DNA from: Sphingomonas sanguinis
GTDB lineage: Bacteria > Pseudomonadota > Alphaproteobacteria > Sphingomonadales > Sphingomonadaceae
Assembly: GCF_019297835.1 (NCBI RefSeq)
Contig: NZ_CP079203.1
Span: forward strand, 1,461,001 to 1,525,000
Direction: 5' to 3'
DNA: 64,000 nucleotides
Shown here: in pieces, positions 48,733 to 57,519 of the stretch
Layout of the letters: the number at the start of each line of letters is the position of its first letter
Numbering within the stretch: position 1 is the stretch's first letter
Made by a program: the position numbers and the translations under genes
Notes under the pieces: model-generated
What the model was told of the DNA's origin: nothing
Seen by the model: only the letters and a program-made list of their open reading frames with translations
Database searches by the model: none

Positions 48733-49119
48733 TTACCGCTTGGCCAAGCGCTTCTGGTTCGCCGTCACCGTACGGTGCACCGGCGCCATAGCCTGGACCG
48801 GCATGGACGCACCGATCAGCATGGCCTGCGCCATCGACTCCCAGGCATCGAACATGCCACCGTGCGGATTGTGCCGCGACAGCCGCGACAAAGCCGCCTG
48901 ATCGCGGTTCCAGACCTTGGCCGACTGGTCGAATGCCTTCACCTTCTCGCTGACCATAAGGGTCATTTCCGCCATCGAGAACGTGCCCGTCGCCATTGCC
49001 CCCATGCGCGAGGCGATGACGCTCTGCGCACTCAGCATCGCCTCGCCCGCCATCACCGCGAATCGCGCGGGCGCGCTCCAGAAGGTGATCCACGCCATCG
49101 GATCATAAGGATTCGCCAT
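48733..49119 (-). CDS. Phasin-like protein
   Basis: 128 residues, helical, Met/Ala-rich: MANPYDPMAWITFWSAPARFAVMAGEAMLSAQSVIASRMGAM ... SEKVKAFDQSAKVWNRDQ. Resembles short phasin-type or granule-associated proteins by composition and helical pattern; no firm motif. Convergent with the repeat after rdgB and 33 bases from the CAP-domain gene. Confidence 0.5.
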   Translation of the reverse strand: MANPYDPMAWITFWSAPARFAVMAGEAMLSAQSVIASRMGAMATGTFSMAEMTLMVSEKVKAFDQSAKVWNRDQAALSRLSRHNPHGGMFDAWESMAQAMLIGASMPVQAMAPVHRTVTANQKRLAKR

Positions 49120-49152
49120 CGTGTCACTACCTTCCCGTCATGCTCGGCCGAG

Positions 49153-49749
49153 TCAGAAAGCCCGCTCGCCAAAGACGTTGCCGGTCGGGCTATAGCGGCA
49201 AACGAGGAAATCGTCGCGCGCATTGCTCGCCATCGCACAACCGACTGCCGTGGAACGCGCCCAGACGATCTGCGTGTAATGCGCGACATCGCCGAACTGG
49301 CCGGTCCGGCTGGCCTGCGGCACGGGCAGATTCACGAAGTCGCGCTTTTCGGCAACCCAATGCCCCATCATCTCGTCATAGCGATAGGCGCCGCGCGTGC
49401 CGGTCCACAGATTCTCGCCCAGCCGCGTCGGCCCCTGCGGCTGTTCGGCATGTTTGAAACGGCCAGTGCGCGCCATTTCCTGCGCATAGGCCAGCGCGCT
49501 CGCCGCCAGCCCATCGTCCCAAACCAATGGCGGCAAACCAACCTCCGCCCGCGCCGCCCGGTGGCCGTCGAGCATCGCCCAGCGCAACAGCCCCGCCCCA
49601 CGCGGCGCAGGCGCGTCCGAGGTCCGCTGCTCGACGATGCGGGGCGGCGGCCGCTCCACCCCGCCGTTCTGCGAAGGGATCATCGGTCCGCATCCCGTCA
49701 GCAGGATCGCGGCGGCCGATAACGATAAGAGATGGCGAAGCGTGCGCAT
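49153..49749 (-). CDS. CAP/SCP-like domain lipoprotein
   Basis: 198 residues from the ATG at 49749 (MRTLRHLLSLSAAAILLTGC), with a lipobox. The CAP domain has HRAARAEVGLPPLVWDDGLAASALAYAQEMA, RLGENLW and HYTQIVWARSTAVGCAMA. The bacterial CAP family (PR-1/SCP-like) includes extracellular proteins of mostly unknown function. Two Met codons upstream (49773, 49770) would place the start over the divergent hemW start; the shorter form has a normal signal peptide. Confidence 0.88.
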   Translation of the reverse strand: MRTLRHLLSLSAAAILLTGCGPMIPSQNGGVERPPPRIVEQRTSDAPAPRGAGLLRWAMLDGHRAARAEVGLPPLVWDDGLAASALAYAQEMARTGRFKHAEQPQGPTRLGENLWTGTRGAYRYDEMMGHWVAEKRDFVNLPVPQASRTGQFGDVAHYTQIVWARSTAVGCAMASNARDDFLVCRYSPTGNVFGERAF

Positions 49750-49771
49750 CGCCGCCATATCGGGGCGCATC

Positions 49772-50926
49772 ATGTCCTCCGCAATATCGCCGTCCCCCGC
49801 CCCGCTCGCGCTTTATGTCCACTGGCCTTTCTGCGTCTCCAAATGCCCCTATTGCGACTTCAACAGCCATGTCCGCGAGTCGGTGGACCAGGCCGCCTGG
49901 GCCGAGGCGCTGCTCGCCGATCTGGCTTATGAAGCGGCGATGCTGCCGGGACGGCGGCTGACTTCGATCTTCTTCGGCGGCGGCACGCCCTCGCTGATGC
50001 CGCCCGCGACCGTCGCCGCGATCCTGAACGCCGCCGAGCGCCATTGGGGCTTTGCCGAGGGGATCGAGATCACGCTGGAGGCCAACCCCTCCTCGGTCGA
50101 GGCGGCGCGCTTCGCCGACCTCGCCGCCGCCGGGGTCAATCGCGCCTCGCTGGGCGTGCAGGCGCTGGATCACGACGCGCTGCTCTTTCTCGGCCGCGCG
50201 CACGGCGTGGACGAGGCGCTGCGCGCGCTCCAGACTGCGCAAGAGCAGTTCGGCCGCGTCAGCTTCGACCTGATCTACGCCCGTCCCGGCCAGCCGCTGG
50301 AGGATTGGGAAGCCGAGCTGACCCGCGCCATCGGCTACGGCACCGAGCATCTGTCGCTCTATCAGCTGACTATCGAGCCGGGCACGCGCTTCCACACCGA
50401 GGCTGCGGCCGGACGGCTGGTCATCCCCGATGGCGATGCCGCCGCCGACCTGTTCGAGACGACCCGCGCGATCACCGCCGCCGCCGGGTTGCCGGCCTAC
50501 GAAACCTCCAACCACGCCCGGATCGGCGCGGAGAGCCGCCACAACCTGACCTATTGGCGCTACGGCGACTATGCCGGGGTCGGCCCCGGCGCCCATGGCC
50601 GCCGCGAAGGCGTCGCCACCGCGCGGCGCAAGAAGCCGGAAAACTGGATGGCCGCCGTCGACCGCAACGGCCATGGCATCGAGCTGGAGGAAACCCTCCC
50701 TCCGATCACCCGCGCCACCGAGGCACTGGTCATGGGCCTGCGCCTGGCCGAAGGCGTCGACCTGCCCCGCGTTTCCGCCCTGGCCGAAGGACGCGAAATG
50801 GTGAACCACGCCGCCGTCGCCACCCTGGCACAGCAGGGACTGGTCCGCCTGGACGGAGAGCGGCTGATCGTCACCGATGCTGGCGCGCTGTTGCTGGACG
50901 CGATCCTGCGCGAAGTAGTGATGTAG
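49772..50926 (+). CDS. hemW: Haem chaperone HemW (radical SAM)
   Basis: 384 residues. Radical SAM cluster motif CVSKCPYC (C21, C25, C28) with the following DFNSH, then FFGGGTPSLM, LEANPSSVEAARF and GVNRASLGVQALD, and a C-terminal HemN-like domain. HemW carries haem for insertion into respiratory proteins; it lacks coproporphyrinogen oxidase activity. ATG 49772 sits almost on top of the CAP gene start on the other strand. Confidence 0.95.
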   Translation: MSSAISPSPAPLALYVHWPFCVSKCPYCDFNSHVRESVDQAAWAEALLADLAYEAAMLPGRRLTSIFFGGGTPSLMPPATVAAILNAAERHWGFAEGIEITLEANPSSVEAARFADLAAAGVNRASLGVQALDHDALLFLGRAHGVDEALRALQTAQEQFGRVSFDLIYARPGQPLEDWEAELTRAIGYGTEHLSLYQLTIEPGTRFHTEAAAGRLVIPDGDAAADLFETTRAITAAAGLPAYETSNHARIGAESRHNLTYWRYGDYAGVGPGAHGRREGVATARRKKPENWMAAVDRNGHGIELEETLPPITRATEALVMGLRLAEGVDLPRVSALAEGREMVNHAAVATLAQQGLVRLDGERLIVTDAGALLLDAILREVVM

Positions 50927-51290
50927 GTAGCCTTTTCAGGCGCGCATGTTTCGCGGCTGGCAATGTCACTTCCGCCACGGACGGGTCGAATTGCGCAATA
51001 TCGGCATAGCCTTGACCCTCGCTGTTGCAGCAAAGCAACATGTGAACGCGAAATGAATGAAATTTCAGGTCAGGTTTGGTATTTTTTGATACATTTATCA
51101 CCTAGGTTAGGTTTCTCGTAAAAAATCAGTCATTTAATCGGTGATATAGATCAGTAATACAATATATTATACTATATTGACCCCCCTTCGATGCTCTGCC
51201 TAAGTTGATCCCAAGGCCACACCAATAAATTTGGGGCCTTGCCAAATGCCACGTCCGATATCGGGCGGGCATATGAGGGGGATATCATTG
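50927..51290 (+). promoter_or_regulatory. Upstream region of the TonB receptor gene with two palindromes
   Basis: 364 bases without a gene, unusually AT-rich. CAATATA-N6-TATATTG (51160-51179) is a perfect palindrome and may be an operator. CAAGGCC (51212-51218) and GGCCTTG (51235-51241) form a leader hairpin close to the start. A Fur or other known box was not recognised. Confidence 0.55.
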
Positions 51291-54200
51291 ATGAGCATGG
51301 TAACAATGCGGCGTCGCCGCAAAGGCATACTCTTGTCCGCGGCAGCCGCGATCGTCGCCGCTTCCGGACTCACCGTCGTTGCGACGCCGGCAGCCGCCCA
51401 AGGCTATGTGAACGTCATTGCCGGCGGCTCGGTCACCGATGCTGCGGGCCAGCCGATTGCGGGGGCAACGGTTACGGTGACGTCCGACGCGCAGGGCTTC
51501 ACCCGCAGCGCGACCACTGACAAGGACGGCAGCTATCAGATCCCGGAATTGCCGCCGGGCAGCTACAGCTTCACGATCACCGCACCGGGCTATGCCACCT
51601 ACCGTGAGGACAATGTGTCCCTCCGGGCCGGTTCGTCGTCGAACCGCTTTGCGCTGGGCGCCGAAAGCACGTCGGGTGAAATCACCGTGTCGGGCAAGCG
51701 CATTCGTACCTCCGATTTCGACAGCACCACCACCGGCGCAGTCATCGACGTAGCGGACATCGCGACCCGCCTGCCCGTCGGCCGCGACCTGCAATCGGTC
51801 GTGCTGCTTGCACCCGGCGCCAATGCAGGCGCCGGCGCATTCGGCGGTCTGCCGTCGATCAACGGCGCGGCGGTGTCCGAGAACGCCTTCTTCATCAACG
51901 GCTTGAACATTACCGACTTCCGCAAAAGCCTCGGCGCGGTAACGGTGCCGTTCGACTTCTATCAGACGGTGGAAACCAAGACGGGCGGCTATGCAGCCGA
52001 GTTCGGTCGTTCGACCGGCGGCTTCATCAACGCCACGACCAAGTCGGGCTCGAATGAATTCCATGGCGGCATCATCTTCACCGCCAGCCCGAACGAATTG
52101 ATGAGCGCCACCAAGGACACCCTCTATTCGGACAACAAGAACGGCCGCTACGACGCGACGTCGATGACGGCGGAACTGTCGGGTCCGCTGTGGAAGGACC
52201 ATCTGTTCTTCTATGGCCTGTATCAGTCGCGCAACATCAGCTCGGTCAGTGCAGGTCGCCAGTGGTTCCCAGCGACGAACACCTTCCTGGGCACCTCGCG
52301 CAGCTTCTACCGTACGACTTCGCCTTTCTTCGGTGGCAAGATCGACGCGGTCATCACCAACGGCCAGCGTCTCGAGTTCACCTATTTCGACACCTCGGGT
52401 GAGGGCACGACACGGACCTATGGCAATACCAGCTCGGTGGCCAATCGCTGGAACCCCGTGACCGGCGTCGATGGTCCTTATCAGGGCCAGTATTACTCGC
52501 GCTATGGCGGCAAGAACTATGTCGGCCGCTATACCGGTGTTATGAGCAAGTGGCTGACGGTGTCGGCTGCCTATGGTCGCAATGAAAACGTTCAGTTCGG
52601 CCAGTCGATCAACCGCTTCGGCACCAACCTGCCCCCGGTCAGCGATGCACGAACCGACTCCCCGATCAGCCTGACGATTCCGGGCGGTTCGCTGGACTCG
52701 GCCGAAGACGTCCGCAAATTCTATCGCACCGACGTCGACGTGTATTTTAAGGCGCTGGGCACGCACCATATCCGCTTCGGCTATGACCGTGAGGATCTCG
52801 CCTCACAGGTTCAGACGCTCGGCAATGGCGGCGGTATCGGCTATACGATTTTCCGCACCCGTGCGGGCGACCAATATGGCCTGCCGATCGGCACCGACTA
52901 TGTGCGTCAGTCAACCTATTCCGTTGGCGGCGGTTTCGCCTCGCGCAACGATGCCTTCTACGCACAGGACAGCTGGTCGCTGATCGACAACCGGCTGAAC
53001 CTCAACCTCGGCATGCGCCTCGACAGGTTCGAGAACAAGAATGGTGACGGTGCCACCTTCTACAAGTCGGGCAACCAGTGGGGGCCGCGCCTTGGCATAA
53101 CCTTCGACCCGATCGGCAACCAGACCGACAAGATCTACGGTAGCTTCAGCCGCTTGTTCATTCCGGTCGCTGCCAACACCAACATCCGCCTGGCGGGTGG
53201 AGAAACCTTCTACTGGCGTACCAACGTATTCAACGGCCTGGATGGCAACAACGTACCGATCCTGGGCGCGCCGGTGCTCTATGCGGGTGCGGCGGCCTGC
53301 CCTGACACGGGCATCCGCAACTGCGACGTCACCGGAACCGGCCGTGCGCCCGATACGCGCAGCGTGGTCGCCCAGGGCCTCAAGCCGCAATCTGCCGATG
53401 AAATCATCATCGGCTACGAAAAGCGGGTCGATCGTTGGCGGTTCAATGCTTACCTGACCATCACACAGCTCAACGAAGTGCTGGAGGATGCGGCGATCGA
53501 TTTGGCCGTCAATAATTATTGCAAGGCGCAGAATATTTCGGGCTGCGGTAATGTTTGGAACGGCTTCCACCAATATGTTCTGATCAATCCGGGTCGTGGC
53601 GGCGCGATTACGCTTTCCGATCCCGTCAACGGCGAGACAACGCCAAGGACCGTGAACTTCACCGCAGAGCAGCTGGGCTATCCCAAGGCGGAGCGTTTCC
53701 ACCGCTCGATGACCTTCCGCGCCTGGCGCGAATTTGACGGGGTCTGGAGCCTCGAAGGGTCGTATGTCTACGGCAAGACCTATGGCAATTACGAAGGCGG
53801 CGTGAAGAGCGACAACGGCCAGAGCGATACCGGCCTGACCCAGGACTTCGACCAGCCCGGCCTGACGCGCGGCATGTACGGTTATACGCCGAACGATCGT
53901 CGCCACGTCTTCAAGCTGTTCGGCAGCTATCAGCTGGGTCTCTTCAACTTCGGCGCCAGCTTCTCGGCGACCGCACCGCGCAAATATGGGTGTATCGGTC
54001 GCGTGCCGCTCAACGTCGACCCCTATGCGCGGGCTTATGGTGCGGCGGGTGCCTATTGCCAAGTCAAGCCGGACGGCTCGATCAACACGGATCCGAACAC
54101 CGCCTTTCCGACCCAACTTGTTCGTCGCGGCACCGCGTTCGACGGGCGTTGGCTGTTCACCGACAATCTCGACATCTCGACCAAGCTGCCGATCGGCCGG

Positions 54201-54371
54201 TCCACCGCGACGATCCGTCTGACCGTGTTCAACTTCCTGAACCTGAAGACGCCGAGCAACTTCAACGAGTTCGGTACAAACAATGCCGGTACGGCGTCGA
54301 TTTTCTACCGGACGATCACGGGATATCAGGGCGGCCGCAACGCCCGATTCCAGTTCCAGTACGCCTTCTGA
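51291..54371 (+). CDS. Oar-like TonB-dependent outer-membrane receptor
   Basis: 1026 residues. Signal peptide (RRRRKGILLSAAAAIVAASGLTVVATPAAAQ), a carboxypeptidase-regulatory-like beta domain (GGSVTDAAGQPIAGATVTVTSDAQGFTRSATTDKDGSYQIPELPPGSYSFTITAPGYA, about 45-115), the plug (GRDLQSVVLLAPGANAGAGAFGGLPSINGAAVSENAFFINGLNITD) and a long barrel ending in aromatic YAF. Imports a TonB-dependent ligand, unknown here. A start at 51273 or 51306 is also possible; 51291 has GAGGGGGA upstream. Confidence 0.92.
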   Translation: MSMVTMRRRRKGILLSAAAAIVAASGLTVVATPAAAQGYVNVIAGGSVTDAAGQPIAGATVTVTSDAQGFTRSATTDKDGSYQIPELPPGSYSFTITAPGYATYREDNVSLRAGSSSNRFALGAESTSGEITVSGKRIRTSDFDSTTTGAVIDVADIATRLPVGRDLQSVVLLAPGANAGAGAFGGLPSINGAAVSENAFFINGLNITDFRKSLGAVTVPFDFYQTVETKTGGYAAEFGRSTGGFINATTKSGSNEFHGGIIFTASPNELMSATKDTLYSDNKNGRYDATSMTAELSGPLWKDHLFFYGLYQSRNISSVSAGRQWFPATNTFLGTSRSFYRTTSPFFGGKIDAVITNGQRLEFTYFDTSGEGTTRTYGNTSSVANRWNPVTGVDGPYQGQYYSRYGGKNYVGRYTGVMSKWLTVSAAYGRNENVQFGQSINRFGTNLPPVSDARTDSPISLTIPGGSLDSAEDVRKFYRTDVDVYFKALGTHHIRFGYDREDLASQVQTLGNGGGIGYTIFRTRAGDQYGLPIGTDYVRQSTYSVGGGFASRNDAFYAQDSWSLIDNRLNLNLGMRLDRFENKNGDGATFYKSGNQWGPRLGITFDPIGNQTDKIYGSFSRLFIPVAANTNIRLAGGETFYWRTNVFNGLDGNNVPILGAPVLYAGAAACPDTGIRNCDVTGTGRAPDTRSVVAQGLKPQSADEIIIGYEKRVDRWRFNAYLTITQLNEVLEDAAIDLAVNNYCKAQNISGCGNVWNGFHQYVLINPGRGGAITLSDPVNGETTPRTVNFTAEQLGYPKAERFHRSMTFRAWREFDGVWSLEGSYVYGKTYGNYEGGVKSDNGQSDTGLTQDFDQPGLTRGMYGYTPNDRRHVFKLFGSYQLGLFNFGASFSATAPRKYGCIGRVPLNVDPYARAYGAAGAYCQVKPDGSINTDPNTAFPTQLVRRGTAFDGRWLFTDNLDISTKLPIGRSTATIRLTVFNFLNLKTPSNFNEFGTNNAGTASIFYRTITGYQGGRNARFQFQYAF

Positions 54372-54381
54372 CCCTTACCCC

Positions 54382-54459
54382 CAGGGGTTGTCCGGACCGA
54401 TGGTCCGGGCAACCCTGGACCTGGGGCCGGGCCGAGCGATCGGCCGGGCCCCATTTTTG
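54382..54459 (+). terminator. Double-hairpin terminator after the TonB receptor gene
   Basis: CAGGGGTTGTCCGGACC-GAT-GGTCCGGGCAACCCTG-like stem (54382-54416) followed by GGGGCCGGGCCG (54423-54434) / CGGCCGGGCCCC (54441-54452) and ATTTTTG. Confidence 0.8.
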
Positions 54460-54491
54460 TTCTATGGTCTTTTTGCCAGCGTCTGGCAGCG

Positions 54492-55739
54492 TTACCCCCC
54501 GAACCCGGTCGGCGCAGGGCTGACCGTCACAGCGGTTCCATCGCGCAGTTCCTGCACCTCCAGCGCGCGTTCGGCGACCCCGTCGCGGCCGAAGCGGAAG
54601 GCGCCGTCGATCCCCGCGAAACCATCCGAGGCGCGCAGTCGCGCTTCGGGGAAGGGCGCGTTCATCTTCCAGTCGCGCGCGATGCGCACGGTCAGCAGGA
54701 CCGAATCGTAACCCAGGCTCGATAGGCGGTAGGGCGCCGCCTTGAACCGCGCGCGATATTTGGTCGCATATTGGCGGTAGAGGGTGTTGGAAACGCTGGC
54801 GAACCATGCGCCGTTTAGTGCGGCGCGCGAGGCGATGCCCGATTCGGAATTCCACAACTCGGTGCCCAGCAGCCGTGTCGTCGCACCCGATCCGCGCTTG
54901 AGGATGGGCGCTGCCACCGCCGCGGTCGCACCGCCATCGGCGATCAGCACCGCGTCATAAGGGGCCTTGGCGTTCAGCCGCTGGGCCGCCGCGCCGATGC
55001 CGCCCGCGACCCGGCCATAGGGCTGGAGCGAGACGACCTGCCCCCCCGCCCCTTCGACCGCGCGCAGGAAGGCGGTCGAGGCGCGTTCGCCGTACAGGCC
55101 GTTGGGAACCAGCCCGGCAAAGGTCGTGACGCCGCGCCCACGGGCATAGGTGACGACCCGGTCGATCGACTGGGCGGGCGTATAGCCCATCAGGTAGGTG
55201 CCGTTCCCCGCCACGCCCACGTCGTTGGAAAAGCTGATGACCGGCACGCGCGCCGCGTGCGCCACCGGGGCGACGGCGCGGACATCCTCGGACAAGAGCG
55301 GCCCCAGGATCAGTTGCGCGCCCTCGGCGATCGCCTTTTGCGCCGCTGCGCCCGCGCCGTTCGCGGTGTCGTAATTGGTGATGCGGATCGTGTCGGCCTG
55401 CGCATCGAGCAGCGCCATCATCGTCGCATTGGCGATCGACTGCCCCACCCCGGCATTGCTACCCGACAGGGGCACCAGCAACGCGATGCGGTGGCGCGCG
55501 GTGTCGCGGGGCAGCCCGGCTTCCGGCTCGGTCGAGGGGCGCGGGGTGGTCGGCACCGGCCGCGTCTCGGGCTGGTCGACGGGACCGCGCGGCACGATCG
55601 TCTGACAGGCGGCCAGCGCCAACGTCGTCGCCAGCGCGACGGTACGGCCCAGCCGCCCGGCGCCATGCCCGCGCACAATGTGGTGGAAGCGGCCCCGAAC
55701 GACGGCCCCCGGTTGTACGAACAGCCCTGCCTCTGTCAT
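54492..55739 (-). CDS. Penicillin-binding protein activator (LpoA-like lipoprotein)
   Basis: Type 1 periplasmic-binding-fold protein, as in LpoA: RHRIALLVPLSGSNAGVGQSIANATMMALLD, ITNYDTANGAGAAAQKAIAEGAQLILGPLLSEDVRAVAPVAHAARVPVISFSND. A lipobox (ATTLALAAC) makes it an outer-membrane-anchored activator of peptidoglycan synthases. ATG at 55739 lies on the same CATG as the rsmI start in the other direction; a GTG further in could be the true start because the first 30 residues are not a usual signal. The pairing lpo-rsmI is conserved in bacteria. Confidence 0.88.
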   Translation of the reverse strand: MTEAGLFVQPGAVVRGRFHHIVRGHGAGRLGRTVALATTLALAACQTIVPRGPVDQPETRPVPTTPRPSTEPEAGLPRDTARHRIALLVPLSGSNAGVGQSIANATMMALLDAQADTIRITNYDTANGAGAAAQKAIAEGAQLILGPLLSEDVRAVAPVAHAARVPVISFSNDVGVAGNGTYLMGYTPAQSIDRVVTYARGRGVTTFAGLVPNGLYGERASTAFLRAVEGAGGQVVSLQPYGRVAGGIGAAAQRLNAKAPYDAVLIADGGATAAVAAPILKRGSGATTRLLGTELWNSESGIASRAALNGAWFASVSNTLYRQYATKYRARFKAAPYRLSSLGYDSVLLTVRIARDWKMNAPFPEARLRASDGFAGIDGAFRFGRDGVAERALEVQELRDGTAVTVSPAPTGFGG

Positions 55740-56607
55740 GACGATCCCCGTGACCCAATCCGAACATACTCTCGAACCCGGCCTGTACATCGTCGCGACC
55801 CCCATCGGCAATCTCGGCGATCTGTCCCCGCGCGCGGCCAACATTTTGACAAACGCCGATATCATCGCGGTCGAGGACAGTCGCGTGACGGCCGGGCTGC
55901 TCCGCCATATCGGGGTGAAGCGGCCCATGCAGCCCTATCACGACCACAATGCCGAGCATGTCCGCCCCGGCCTGATCGCGCGCATGGCGACGCAGGCAGT
56001 GGCGCTGGTCTCCGATGCGGGCACCCCGCTGATCTCCGATCCCGGTTACAAGCTCGTCCGCGATGCCCGCGCGGCGGGCCATGCGGTGGTGACGATCCCC
56101 GGCCCCTGCGCCGCGATCGCCGCGCTGACGCTGGCCGGGCTGCCGACCGACCGCTTCTTGTTCGCGGGCTTCCTGCCGCCCAAGGAAAAGGCGCGGGCCG
56201 ATGCCATTGCCGAGATCGCCTCGATCCGCGCGACCCTCGTCCTCTACGAATCGGGCCCGCGCCTGGCCGCGACGCTGACCGCGCTGGCGCAAGGCCTCGG
56301 CGATCGCGAGGCGGCGGTGACTCGCGAAATCACCAAGAAGTTCGAGGAGGCGGTGACTGGCACCCTCTCCACCCTCGCCGCGCGCTATGCGGAGGGCGGC
56401 CCAAAGGGCGAAATCGCGATCGTCGTCGCTCCGCCCGGCGAAGCCCCGCCCGCCACCGAACAGGACGCCGACGCCGCACTGGCCGAAGCGCTCACCCGCC
56501 TGCCCGTCGGCCGCGCGGCGAGTGAGGTGGCCAAGGCGCTGGGGATGGACCGCAAGGCGCTCTATGCCCGCGCGCTTGCGATGAAGGGCAACGATTCCAG
56601 CGATTGA
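55738..56607 (+). CDS. rsmI: 16S rRNA (cytidine(1402)-2'-O)-methyltransferase
   Basis: 289 residues. SAM-dependent tetrapyrrole-methylase fold: GLYIVATPIGNLGDLSPRA, AVEDSRVTAGLL, YHDHNAEH, VALVSDAGTPLISDPGYKLV and IPGPCAAIAALTLAGLPTDRFLFAGFLP. Methylates C1402 of 16S rRNA. ATG 55738 was chosen because the N-terminus (MTIPVTQSEHTLEPGLYIVATPIGN) fits the family; the open frame before it is not conserved. Confidence 0.95.
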   Translation: MTIPVTQSEHTLEPGLYIVATPIGNLGDLSPRAANILTNADIIAVEDSRVTAGLLRHIGVKRPMQPYHDHNAEHVRPGLIARMATQAVALVSDAGTPLISDPGYKLVRDARAAGHAVVTIPGPCAAIAALTLAGLPTDRFLFAGFLPPKEKARADAIAEIASIRATLVLYESGPRLAATLTALAQGLGDREAAVTREITKKFEEAVTGTLSTLAARYAEGGPKGEIAIVVAPPGEAPPATEQDADAALAEALTRLPVGRAASEVAKALGMDRKALYARALAMKGNDSSD

Positions 56608-56672
56608 GTCCCTGCGTTAGCGATTCGGCAAGGATCGAAGACGTATTCTGGAGGATAGGAGCCGCTCCCCTC

Positions 56673-57041
56673 ATGTACGCCTTCGACTTTCGTCACGACA
56701 TCAACCTGCTGGACATACGCTGGACCGGGCTGTTCACGCCCGAGATCGCCGCGCGCTATGCCCATGAGTTGAACAACGCCTTCTGGCGCAGCGGCTTTGT
56801 CCCCGGCTATCTTCTGCGCGTAGACATGAGCGGCATTCGGGTCCAGCCGTCCGATTCCGTCATGGTCGTGCATAACAATATGCGCAATTTCCCGCGTGCC
56901 AGCCGCATCGGCATGGTGACCAATAGCGCGATCGCGCGGCAGCAGATTTTGCGCCTGATGAAGCAACCCTATCTGCGCATCTTCGATACGCGCGAGCTTG
57001 CGCTGGAATGGCTCTTGTCGCCGGAAGAAGCCCTCGCCTGA
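56673..57041 (+). CDS. Small STAS/SpoIIAA-like protein
   Basis: 122 residues, MYAFDFRHDINLLDIRWTGLFTPEIAARYAHEL ... VDMSGIRVQPSDSVMVVHNNMRNFPRASRIGMVTNSAIARQQILRLM ... FDTRELALEWLL. The alternating beta-alpha pattern and DMSGI fit the SpoIIAA-like STAS fold; role unknown. GGAGGATAGG lies upstream of the ATG. It is inserted between rsmI and yraN, which are usually adjacent. Confidence 0.75.
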   Translation: MYAFDFRHDINLLDIRWTGLFTPEIAARYAHELNNAFWRSGFVPGYLLRVDMSGIRVQPSDSVMVVHNNMRNFPRASRIGMVTNSAIARQQILRLMKQPYLRIFDTRELALEWLLSPEEALA

Positions 57042-57069
57042 CGGTGTGGTCATGGGGTAGCAGGGGTGC

Positions 57070-57447
57070 ATGTCGCTCGTTCCGCCTCGCCCCCGCCGGG
57101 ATCGCCGTGCCGCCGAAGAGGCGGGCCGACGTGGCGAGCGCCTTGCGGCATGGTGGCTGCGGCTGAAGGGCTGGACCATTCTCGATCGCCGGGTCCGCAC
57201 ACCTGCGGGGGAGGTCGACCTGATCGCGCGGCGGGGATCGCTGGTGGCGTTCGTCGAGGTGAAGACGCGCAAGACCGTCGTCGAACTCGACTTCGCGATC
57301 GATGAGCGGCGGCTGGCAAGGGTGGCGGCGGCGGCGGAGGTGCTGATGGCGACCTATGCGGGACCGGACGACGACATTCGCGTCGACGTCATCCTGCTTG
57401 CTCCGGGCATGCGGCCGCGACACATCGAAAATGCCTGGTGCGGGTGA
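57070..57447 (+). CDS. YraN/UPF0102 family nuclease-like protein
   Basis: 125 residues. EEAGRRGERLAAWWLRLKGWTILDRRVRTPAGEVDLIARRGSLVAFVEVKTRK shows the E-D-ExK nuclease-fold pattern of UPF0102; function not established. Follows rsmI and precedes gshB, a common order. Standard length. Confidence 0.92.
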   Translation: MSLVPPRPRRDRRAAEEAGRRGERLAAWWLRLKGWTILDRRVRTPAGEVDLIARRGSLVAFVEVKTRKTVVELDFAIDERRLARVAAAAEVLMATYAGPDDDIRVDVILLAPGMRPRHIENAWCG

Positions 57448-57519
57448 CGCGCGGGTGACAGGGGCAGGACGAAGGATTACCTCCCCTGCCAAAGACCCGT
57501 CCGAACGAAGGAACATTCC

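Noticed and set aside
48573..48901. Short frames after rdgB
   Set aside because: They lie in the family B repeat and antisense to the phasin-like gene.
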